A stretch of DNA of 5,518 nt. Origin: Rickettsiella sp. GTDB lineage: Bacteria > Pseudomonadota > Gammaproteobacteria > Diplorickettsiales > Diplorickettsiaceae. Every line of letters starts with the position of its first letter. Position 1 is the stretch's first letter. The stretch covers positions 1 to 5,518 of the forward strand of contig JAVHYG010000109.1 in assembly GCA_031119195.1 (NCBI GenBank), written 5' to 3'. A model generated the notes under the pieces. It did no database searches and was not told where the DNA came from. It saw nothing but the letters and a program-made list of their open reading frames with translations. The translations under genes and the position numbers were made by a program. Of the stretch, positions 1 through 5,506 are shown one piece after another.

Positions 1-612
1 ACCTACTACCGCCTCAAATTCACGACGATTCGGCGTTAGCACCGTAGCTCCTCGATAACAATTAAAATTATTACATTTAGGATCCACAAAAACTGGCTTA
101 CCCGCTTGCCGAACACATTGAATCAGATCTTGTACATTTATTAAACAACCTTTGGCATAATCAGATAAGATAACAATATCTGCATATGCTAAGCGTTGTT
201 CAAATAGCTTTTTTAGCTTTGTATAATCGATTTGATATTTGGGCTCTTCAAAATCAAGTCTTATTAATTGTTGATGCAAGCTTAGTACACGTAACTTTGT
301 TACCGTCGGCAATGCAGATATTCGAGATAAATAACAATTGACACCAGCCTCACTCAATTTTTTCTCTAGACTATCCCCTGCTTGGTCTTCTCCACAAACG
401 CTAATTAGATCAACCTGGGCCCCTAAAGCGGCAATATTTAAAGCAACATTTCCTGCACCGCCGGGACGTTCTTCTATAGTTTGTACATGGACAATGGGGA
501 CAGGTGCTTCCGGTGAAATACGCGACGTCACTCCTGACCAATAACGATCCAACATCACATCGCCAACAACTAGAGCGCGAATGGTATTAAATGAGGGAAC
601 CTGAATTTTCAT
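1..612 (-). CDS. hldE: HldE N-terminal kinase domain (D-glycero-beta-D-manno-heptose-7-phosphate kinase), partial
   Basis: This minus-strand reading frame is open from ATG at 612 to the window edge, giving 204 residues. It closely resembles the start of E. coli HldE/RfaE, which is 477 aa. Visible ribokinase/PfkB-fold motifs are GDVMLDRY (17-24), SRISPEAPVP (30-39), ERPGGAGNVA (48-57, sugar-binding Gly-Gly region), TKLRVLS (105-111), LIRLDFEE (116-123), SDYAKG (150-155) and VDPK (176-179). The catalytic GAGD motif and any C-terminal adenylyltransferase domain lie beyond position 1. The gene is therefore either a bifunctional hldE or a kinase-only hldA. In the family, the kinase phosphorylates heptose 7-phosphate at C1 and the second domain makes ADP-heptose for the LPS inner core, in the cytoplasm. 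The start matches the E. coli N-terminus, although the Shine-Dalgarno upstream is weak. It is divergent from recA. Confidence 0.95.
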   Translation of the reverse strand, partial: MKIQVPSFNTIRALVVGDVMLDRYWSGVTSRISPEAPVPIVHVQTIEERPGGAGNVALNIAALGAQVDLISVCGEDQAGDSLEKKLSEAGVNCYLSRISALPTVTKLRVLSLHQQLIRLDFEEPKYQIDYTKLKKLFEQRLAYADIVILSDYAKGCLINVQDLIQCVRQAGKPVFVDPKCNNFNCYRGATVLTPNRREFEAVVG

Positions 613-640
613 TAATGCACTTAATAATAGAGACTACGAC

Positions 641-786
641 CTAGAGCGTGTCGTCATTTGGCACGATGAAAATTAGAAAGCCAGGTATTTTATGCGTTTC
701 GTCACGCACATACGCTAAGTATAATCCGTTACGATACTCGAGAACCTACTTTCTGACCATCATCGCTAAATGACGACACGACCTAG
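641..786. repeat. Imperfect ~146-bp palindrome, MITE-like element between hldE and recA
   Basis: The outer arms are near-perfect inverted repeats. CGTGTCGTCATTT at 647-659 is exactly matched by its complement at 768-780. Pairing continues with small gaps and mismatches through roughly 660-686 against 741-767 (shared GATGA, AGAAAG, AGGT), then GTTTCGTCACG against the complement of CGTTACGATAC (9 of 11). It reaches an apex near 710-720, so the whole unit can fold as one long hairpin. CTAG sits at both ends (641-644 and 783-786), within a longer direct repeat ACGACCTAG (636-644 and 778-786), as expected of a target-site duplication. No protein is encoded. A short non-coding element with terminal inverted repeats and a possible duplicated target suggests a MITE mobilised in trans. 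The parent transposase is not in the window. It could instead be a REP/ERIC-type intergenic palindrome. Confidence 0.75.
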
Positions 787-799
787 TTTATGCGATAAT
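770..799 (+). promoter_or_regulatory. Candidate recA promoter straddling the right end of the palindrome
   Basis: An extended -10 (TG at 791-792, then GATAAT at 794-799) lies about 50 bp before the recA ATG. A -35-like ATGACG (770-775, 4 of 6 to consensus) sits 18 bp upstream, inside the terminal inverted repeat. The -10 is reasonable and the -35 is weak. If correct, the repeat supplies part of the recA promoter. No CTG-N10-CAG LexA box is visible in 613-850. Confidence 0.4.
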
Positions 800-850
800 G
801 CTGGGTAGAGTCTATTTTTACTCCATTTCTATTTACATAAAGGTATCTTC

Positions 851-1891
851 ATGACTGACGCACGAAAAAAAGCTCTTAGCAACGCATTAAGTCAGATCAA
901 GAAACAGCATGGAGAAGGTGCTGTTATGCGTTTAGGTGATTCCAGCCAAATTCCTGTAGAAGCAATATCAACTGGCTCTTTAGGCTTGGATATTGCCCTT
1001 GGAATTGGCGGACTACCTCGTGGGCGTATTATTGAAATTTATGGTCCTGAGTCTTCCGGTAAAACAACACTCACCTTACAAACTATTGCCGAATGTCAAA
1101 AAAAAGGTGGCATTGCAGCATTTGTCGATGCTGAACATGCATTAGATCCTATTTATGCGGGTAAACTCGGCGTTAATCTGGATGATCTATTGGTTTCACA
1201 ACCGGATACCGGTGAGCAAGCATTAGAAATTGTCGATATGTTAGTCCGCTCGAACGCGGTCGATATTATTGTTATTGACTCGGTTGCCGCACTCACTCCT
1301 CGGGCTGAAATTGAAGGGGAAATGGGCGATTCGCATATGGGTTTGCAAGCACGCTTAATGTCACAAGCATTACGTAAGCTGGCTGGGAATATCAAACGCT
1401 CAAATACGCTTGTCATTTTTATTAACCAAATTCGTATGAAAATTGGCGTTATGTTCGGTAATCCCGAAACAACAACGGGTGGTAATGCACTTAAGTTTTA
1501 CGCTTCTGTACGTCTTGATATACGTCGTACGGGTGCAATCAAGAAAGGCGATGAAATCATAGGAAATGAAACCCGCGTCAAAGTGGTAAAAAATAAAGTG
1601 GCGCCACCCTTCCGACAAGTAGAATTTGAGATTCTTTATAATCAAGGCATTTGCCGACTTGGTGAAATTATCGATTTAGGCGTAACGAATAACTTGATAG
1701 ATAAAGCAGGCGCTTGGTACAGCTTCCAAGGTGATCGTATTGGCCAAGGTAAAGAAAACGTAAAACAATTTATGAAAGAGCATCCTGATATTTATCAAAC
1801 TTTAGAAATTCAGCTGCGAGAACGTTTGCTTAATAAACCCGTACAAACAACACCTGAAATTCCAGAACTTGAGACAGAAATCGCTGAGTAG
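851..1891 (+). CDS. recA: Recombinase RecA
   Basis: The product is 346 aa, normal for RecA. It is the DNA-dependent ATPase that forms filaments on single-stranded DNA and drives homologous pairing and strand exchange in recombinational repair. Visible elements in order: N-terminal polymerisation segment; Walker A GPESSGKT (65-72); catalytic Glu95 in FVDAEHALDP; Walker B with Asp143 in IIVIDS; loop L1 EGEMGDSHMG (155-164); the INQIRMKIGVMFGNPETTTGG stretch (191-211), which includes loop L2; and the RecA signature ALKFYASVR (213-221). The C-terminal domain ends in a short acidic tail (PEIPELETEIAE), shorter than in E. coli. AAGG (840-843) lies 7 nt before ATG and supports this start. No intein or truncation is seen. 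It is first gene of an apparent recA-recX-prlC run. Because no LexA box is visible, classical SOS control is doubtful. Confidence 0.99.
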   Translation: MTDARKKALSNALSQIKKQHGEGAVMRLGDSSQIPVEAISTGSLGLDIALGIGGLPRGRIIEIYGPESSGKTTLTLQTIAECQKKGGIAAFVDAEHALDPIYAGKLGVNLDDLLVSQPDTGEQALEIVDMLVRSNAVDIIVIDSVAALTPRAEIEGEMGDSHMGLQARLMSQALRKLAGNIKRSNTLVIFINQIRMKIGVMFGNPETTTGGNALKFYASVRLDIRRTGAIKKGDEIIGNETRVKVVKNKVAPPFRQVEFEILYNQGICRLGEIIDLGVTNNLIDKAGAWYSFQGDRIGQGKENVKQFMKEHPDIYQTLEIQLRERLLNKPVQTTPEIPELETEIAE

Positions 1892-1896
1892 CTTTT

Positions 1897-2370
1897 ATGA
1901 TAGTGGATGCTATATCCATAAAGGAAAATATACAAAAAATACGTCTCGCGGCATTAAACTATCTAGCAAGACGTGAATATAGCGCGTCAGCGTTACAAAA
2001 AAAATTGCTAATAAAAGGCTTTGCAACACATTTCATTCAGGCAGCTTTACATCAACTAATCGAAGAAGGATTATTAAATGATAAACGTTTTTGTGAAGCT
2101 TTCATTACAAACCGTATACGACAGGGCTACGGCCCTGTTCGAATTGCAGCGGAATTACGTCAGCAAGGTGTCGTTGAAGAAACTATAGCTTTCCAACTTG
2201 AGCAAAAAGAATCTGTTTGGTCAGAATGTATTATTAAACTACAGCAAAAAAAATTTTCTTCTACGCCAGATAGTTTAAAGGAAAAATTACGCCAAACTCA
2301 TTATCTACAATACCGTGGATTTAGACTCGACCAGATAAAAGAAAGCTTCAAAATAAAGGATAAAATCTAA
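1897..2370 (+). CDS. recX: Regulatory protein RecX
   Basis: The product is 157 aa, typical of RecX (about 150-170). RecX binds RecA filaments, blocks their extension and inhibits RecA ATPase and strand exchange. The sequence shows the family's tandem three-helix units: residues 14-41 with ALNYLARREYSASALQKKL, the conserved core 58-92 (GLLNDKRF...FITNRIRQGYGPVRIAAEL), and a C-terminal unit ending YLQYRGFRLDQIKESF (136-151). The start lies only 5 bp after the recA stop with a poor Shine-Dalgarno (GAG at 1886-1888), so translation is probably coupled to recA. No terminator hairpin separates the two genes. In E. coli a longer gap with an attenuating terminator keeps RecX low, so the RecX:RecA ratio here may be set differently. 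A GC-rich hairpin lies inside the gene at 2121-2138. Confidence 0.95.
   Translation: MIVDAISIKENIQKIRLAALNYLARREYSASALQKKLLIKGFATHFIQAALHQLIEEGLLNDKRFCEAFITNRIRQGYGPVRIAAELRQQGVVEETIAFQLEQKESVWSECIIKLQQKKFSSTPDSLKEKLRQTHYLQYRGFRLDQIKESFKIKDKI
2121..2138 (+). other. Intragenic hairpin in recX with a UACG tetraloop
   Basis: ACAGGGC (2121-2127) pairs perfectly with GCCCTGT (2132-2138) around loop TACG. In RNA this gives C(UACG)G, the canonical extra-stable UNCG tetraloop. With one bulged T (2139), two more pairs (G2120-C2140, C2119-G2141) extend the stem. No U-tract follows, so it is not a standard terminator. It encodes the conserved QGYGP motif, so the protein partly dictates the sequence. 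Confidence 0.5.
2355..2360 (+). promoter_or_regulatory. Distant Shine-Dalgarno-like AAAGGA before prlC
   Basis: AAAGGA lies inside the last codons of recX, 19 nt from the prlC ATG at 2380, too far for normal spacing. No better site lies in between. The recX stop TAA (2368-2370) is in the same frame as prlC, so no earlier prlC start exists after it. Initiation at 2380 probably relies on reinitiation by ribosomes finishing recX. Confidence 0.35.
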
Positions 2371-2379
2371 TCTTCATCT

Positions 2380-4398
2380 ATGTCAAACTCAACTTTACCT
2401 CAATTCAGCCAAATTAATCCTGCTATTATCGTTTCTGAACTTGAGAAAATACTAGTAAAAAATAGAACAGAGCTTCCATGTCTATTAACCGAAATAACAC
2501 CCCTTGATTGGAGTTTAATCGAACAACTTGATGATTTAAATGATCGTATTCAACGTTTTTGGTCGCCAATTAATCATCTCCATGCGGTTAAACAAACTCC
2601 TGAATTAAGAGAAGCCTACAATAAATGTTTACCCCTGCTCAGTGCTTATAGTACGGAATTGGGCCAAAATAATTCGCTTTATCAAGCTATTAAAGTATTA
2701 GCAAATAGTAATTATCATTTTGATAGTGCACAAGAAAAATGTTTACATAATGAATTACGTAACTTTCATCTAAGTGGCGTTGATCTGCCTGAACAAAAAC
2801 AAAAAAGATATCGTGATATACAAGCACAACTCGCCCAATTAACAAATCATTTTGAAGAAAATTTATTAGATGCCACTGCAGACTGGTATAAACAGGTAAC
2901 TGATAAAAATGAATTATCTGGTCTTCCAGATTATATTATCGCCAATGCGAAAAAAGACGCCCAAAAAAAAGGTCTTACAGGTTATTTACTTACACTTGAT
3001 TATCCTTCCTATTTCCCAGTATTAACCCATGCAGAAAATCGTTCCTTACGCGAAATATTGTATAAAGCTTACATCACCCGCGCTTCAGAGCTTAGTAATC
3101 CTGAGTTTGATAATAGTCCTATTATATTAGAAATCCTTAATTTACGTTTTGAATTAAGCCAATTATTAGGCTTCTCTAACTATGCACAAAAAAGTTTAGC
3201 CTCAAACAAGATGGCAAAAAACACTGAAGAAGTAATAAGTTTTTTGGAAAAACTTCTTTCCGCTACACAATCTAAAGCAAAAATGGAATGGGAAAACTTA
3301 ACCGAATTTGCTTACGCTTGCGATAAAATTAATAATTTGCAACCATGGGATATTTTATATTATCGAGAAAAACTGCGCGAAAAAAACTTTGGTATTAGTG
3401 AAGACGCTTTACGCTGCTATTTTCCTGTTGAAAAAGTACTTTCTGGTCTTTTTGCGCTCATACATCAATTATTTAGTATGCATATACAAGAAATTAAAAA
3501 TGTAGATGTCTGGAGCCCTGATGTACGCTTTTTTTCAATTACAGATGAGCAACAACAATTGCGCGGACAGTTTTATTTAGATCTGTACGCAAAACCAGAA
3601 AAAAGAGAAGGGGCTTGGATGGATGATTATCAATCACGCCGAAAATTACAAGATGGTACAATTCAAATACCTATTGCTTTTTTAACGTGTAATTTTCCCC
3701 CCCCTTTAGATTCCAATAAAGATGCATTATTAACGCACGAAGAAGTATTAACTTTATTCCATGAGTTTGGCCATGGTTTACAACATATGCTAACGACTAT
3801 CGATTACGAAGGTGTTTCTGGAATCAATGGCGTTGCTTGGGATGCAGTAGAATTACCCAGCCAATTTTTAGAGTATTTTGCTTGGGAAGAATCTGTTTTA
3901 GATTTTATTAGTAGCCATTATTTAACTGGTGAAACATTACCCAAAGTTTTGATTGAAAAAATGCGTAAGGCTAGGAATTTTCAAGCAGGGTTACAATTAC
4001 TTCGACAATTAGAGCTTGCCTTATTTGACTTTCGTTTGCACACTGAATTTGATCCGGTAAAAGGCTATCCACAAATTCAATCCTTACTTGATCAAATACG
4101 TAAACAGATCAATATCACACCTATCGCTTCTTTTAACCGATTTCAACATGGATTTTCGCATATCTTTGCTGGTGGTTATGCCGCCGGCTATTATAGCTAT
4201 CTGTGGGCAGAAGTATTGTCCTGCGATGCCTTCTATAAGTTTTTAGAAGAAGGACTTTTTAATGAGATGACGAGCCAAGCATTTTTAGAGACTATTCTTG
4301 AACAAGGTGGCGCTAAAGATGCAGTAGAATTGTTTAAAGAATTTCGTGGCCGACCTCCTAAAATTGAACCTTTTTTAGAAAGTTTGGGAATCAAATAA
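2380..4398 (+). CDS. prlC: Oligopeptidase A, M3 family zinc metallopeptidase
   Basis: The product is 672 aa against 680 for E. coli OpdA/PrlC and is alignable along its length. It is a cytosolic thimet-type oligopeptidase that cleaves short peptides, including cleaved signal peptides. The zinc site is HEFGH (461-465), with H461 and H465 as ligands and E462 as catalytic base. The third ligand is E491 in WDAVELPSQFLE, 30 residues after H461, the usual M3 spacing. Other family blocks are SPINHLHAVK, ELREAYNKCLPLLS, LTGYLLTLDYPSYFPV, GAWMDD (411-416), LTCNF (435-439), FSHIFAGGYAAGYYSYLWAEVL with its substrate-binding tyrosines (600-607), and the ending FLESLGIK, like E. coli HYGIK. There is no signal peptide. 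It lies 9 bp after recX on the same strand, probably co-transcribed. A run of eight C (3697-3704) interrupts otherwise AT-rich coding sequence, but the frame is intact. Confidence 0.97.
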   Translation: MSNSTLPQFSQINPAIIVSELEKILVKNRTELPCLLTEITPLDWSLIEQLDDLNDRIQRFWSPINHLHAVKQTPELREAYNKCLPLLSAYSTELGQNNSLYQAIKVLANSNYHFDSAQEKCLHNELRNFHLSGVDLPEQKQKRYRDIQAQLAQLTNHFEENLLDATADWYKQVTDKNELSGLPDYIIANAKKDAQKKGLTGYLLTLDYPSYFPVLTHAENRSLREILYKAYITRASELSNPEFDNSPIILEILNLRFELSQLLGFSNYAQKSLASNKMAKNTEEVISFLEKLLSATQSKAKMEWENLTEFAYACDKINNLQPWDILYYREKLREKNFGISEDALRCYFPVEKVLSGLFALIHQLFSMHIQEIKNVDVWSPDVRFFSITDEQQQLRGQFYLDLYAKPEKREGAWMDDYQSRRKLQDGTIQIPIAFLTCNFPPPLDSNKDALLTHEEVLTLFHEFGHGLQHMLTTIDYEGVSGINGVAWDAVELPSQFLEYFAWEESVLDFISSHYLTGETLPKVLIEKMRKARNFQAGLQLLRQLELALFDFRLHTEFDPVKGYPQIQSLLDQIRKQINITPIASFNRFQHGFSHIFAGGYAAGYYSYLWAEVLSCDAFYKFLEEGLFNEMTSQAFLETILEQGGAKDAVELFKEFRGRPPKIEPFLESLGIK

Positions 4399-4423
4399 CT
4401 AACCGTACAACCCTTAATCCTTT

Positions 4424-4440
4424 TCCTACAATCAGTAGGA
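4424..4440 (+). terminator. Weak stem-loop after prlC, possible terminator
   Basis: TCCTAC (4424-4429) and GTAGGA (4435-4440) form a perfect 6-bp stem with a 5-nt loop, 26 bp past the prlC stop. Only a broken T-rich stretch (CAGTCTTTACC) follows, so termination would be inefficient at best. It is the only hairpin noticed between prlC and the next gene. Confidence 0.3.
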
Positions 4441-4483
4441 CAGTCTTTACCAACGATAATTGAAAATGTTAAATAATTTATTG

Positions 4484-4523
4484 GATTTTATATCTTTTTA
4501 AGTTATTTTATATAAGTTTAAGC
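4484..4523 (+). promoter_or_regulatory. AT-rich leader with an imperfect 20-bp tandem repeat, likely promoter region of the barrel gene
   Basis: Positions 4484-4503 and 4504-4523 align as adjacent 20-bp units with 15 of 20 identical, sharing ATTTTATAT and TTTAAG. The second unit holds TATATA/TATAAG (4509-4516), the best -10 candidate. No good -35 sits at 16-18 bp from it; TTGGAT (4481-4486) is too far. A promoter is expected here because the gap to prlC is 143 bp and the next gene has its own strong ribosome-binding site. Exact boxes are uncertain. Confidence 0.35.
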
Positions 4524-4527
4524 TTCC

Positions 4528-4533
4528 AAGGAG
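4528..4533 (+). promoter_or_regulatory. Strong Shine-Dalgarno AAGGAG of the barrel gene
   Basis: AAGGAG lies 8 nt before the ATG at 4542, the best ribosome-binding site in the window. It fixes this start, which also gives an intact signal peptide, and it suggests high expression, as expected of an outer-membrane protein. Confidence 0.8.
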
Positions 4534-4541
4534 TGGATTAA

Positions 4542-5354
4542 ATGCAACGTACTGCCTTTAAAGTTATTGCTATAGTAGCTGGTAGTCTAGCATTGCTTGT
4601 TACTAAAACACAGGCTGCTTTTTATGAAACAAATAAAAGCTTAGCCTCTAGCCAATGGTTTGTAGACATTGGCATTGGAAAATCTTACGACTATGGGAGT
4701 AGTAATGTTCCTGTTCCTTTAACTGGTTCAACAGAATATATGCTCTTTCAAACCAATCAAGCGGCTGCCCCACCTTTTTTTTCCGCCACTATCGGTCACT
4801 TGTGGGCCTTACAAACTAATTACCTTCCATTTATTAGTATGGGTTTGCAATATCATTATACGACGCCGATTGTAATGTCTGGATTTATCTATGAAATTAT
4901 GCCGAACAATACCATCGATCCTGAACATTCTTACTTTTCTCGTTATCAAATAAAGCAACAAAGCTGTTCAATAGTCACTAAGATGGATCTTTATCGTTGG
5001 CAAAATTTTATGCCTTATTTTTCTTTAGGCCTTGGCGCTTCTTGGAATCGGATTAATCAATTTAGTACTACTGCGTTTGATTTAGAGCCTACACAGCCCG
5101 TTGAATTTTTTGCTGCTAAAAAAACAAGCAGTGACTTTACTTATAGTTTAGGCATTGGAATTGACTATGTAGTCAATTCCAATCTTTGGCTTAGTTTAGG
5201 TTACAGTTATGATAATTTTGGGAAAAATGAAATTGGTCAATTATTAATGTATACGGGCATTGCGGATCCAATAACACCTATTGACGCGTTTGTAAAAAAC
5301 GCGAATCTACATGCACACAACATACTATTCTCTGCCCGTTATTTATTTGATTAA
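4542..5354 (+). CDS. Putative outer-membrane beta-barrel protein with signal peptide
   Basis: The product is 270 aa and I do not recognise a named gene. Residues 1-25 are a Sec signal peptide: positively charged start (R3, K7), hydrophobic core IAIVAGSLALLV, and probable cleavage after TQA25 (or A26). The mature part shows amphipathic alternating segments rich in aromatics and glycine, separated by polar loops. I count about eight: near 38-50 (QWFVDIGIGKSYDY), 79-89, 95-109, 134-152, 156-171, 197-210, 213-224 and 256-269. This fits an eight-stranded OmpA/opacity-like barrel similar in style to the orphan Omps of Legionella and Coxiella. The C-terminus is SARYLFD: the expected aromatic ending for BAM recognition is followed by an extra Asp. 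There is no OmpA peptidoglycan-binding domain. Only one Cys (142) is seen in the mature chain. It is transcribed alone and may serve as a porin, adhesin or structural protein; function is unknown. Confidence 0.85.
   Translation: MQRTAFKVIAIVAGSLALLVTKTQAAFYETNKSLASSQWFVDIGIGKSYDYGSSNVPVPLTGSTEYMLFQTNQAAAPPFFSATIGHLWALQTNYLPFISMGLQYHYTTPIVMSGFIYEIMPNNTIDPEHSYFSRYQIKQQSCSIVTKMDLYRWQNFMPYFSLGLGASWNRINQFSTTAFDLEPTQPVEFFAAKKTSSDFTYSLGIGIDYVVNSNLWLSLGYSYDNFGKNEIGQLLMYTGIADPITPIDAFVKNANLHAHNILFSARYLFD
5154..5183. repeat. Perfect 14-bp inverted repeat with 2-nt centre inside the barrel gene
   Basis: ATTGGAATTGACTA (5154-5167) is followed by TG and then its exact reverse complement TAGTCAATTCCAAT (5170-5183). 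The dyad covers codons 205-214 (IGIDYVVNSN), at the predicted turn between barrel strands six and seven. In mRNA it would give about a 13-bp hairpin with a 4-nt AUGU loop. Pairing stops at C5153/C5184. The repeat is directly visible; any role is unknown. Confidence 0.9.
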
Positions 5355-5470
5355 ATAGTAAAAATAAGATGTACTACAAGCAGATAATTTAAATTACAGT
5401 GAAACTAAATATGCTTTAAGGATGGCTCATTTGGCACGACGGATCATACTTTTAAAGATGCACACTAAAT
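5355..5470. other. Gene-free spacer after the barrel gene, containing a fragment of the hldE-recA element
   Basis: No supportable reading frame is present. TCATTTGGCACGA at 5427-5439 is identical to 654-666, in the left arm of the palindromic element, and in the same orientation. The flanks do not match convincingly, so this is either a remnant or diverged end of a related element, or chance. A 12-bp AT-only palindrome (TAATTTAAATTA, 5385-5396) also occurs here and is probably compositional. Confidence 0.45.
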
Positions 5471-5506
5471 AAGAATTATACGGATTAAAAAATCCGTATA
5501 ATTCTT
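5471..5506 (+). terminator. Perfect 16-bp stem-loop, probable (bidirectional) terminator
   Basis: AAGAATTATACGGATT (5471-5486) and AATCCGTATAATTCTT (5491-5506) pair perfectly around loop AAAA, 116 bp after the barrel-gene stop. The T-rich 3' side (TTCTTT) falls mostly within the stem, and TAATAATTA follows. The other strand looks similar, so it could also stop a convergent gene to the right of the window. The hairpin is certain; the terminator role is likely. Confidence 0.75.

Noticed and set aside
338..544. Plus-strand reading frame of 68 codons
   Set aside because: It lies fully antisense to the well-supported hldE kinase domain and has no ribosome-binding site or recognisable motif.
613..640. 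hldE promoter with TATTAT (624-629, minus strand) and a -35 in the left repeat arm
   Set aside because: The implied leader before the ATG at 612 would be only a few bases and the -35 spacing (19 bp) is poor, so it is not supported enough to annotate.
1098..1105. A8 run in recA (also A8 runs in recX and prlC) as a possible programmed frameshift site
   Set aside because: The zero frame yields complete conserved proteins, no alternative-frame product is sensible, and such A-runs are common in AT-rich coding DNA.
1153..1645. Two overlapping minus-strand frames (81 and 87 codons) within recA
   Set aside because: They are antisense to highly conserved recA coding sequence and have no family features; they are by-products of recA codon use.
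2360..2385. RecX-PrlC as one fusion gene by readthrough of TAA
   Set aside because: Both proteins match their families' normal lengths and termini, so two separate genes are the simpler reading.
3308..3505. 65-codon plus-strand frame inside prlC
   Set aside because: It overlaps conserved prlC sequence in another frame and its hydrophobic, Lys/Ile/Leu-rich composition is typical of AT-rich shadow frames.
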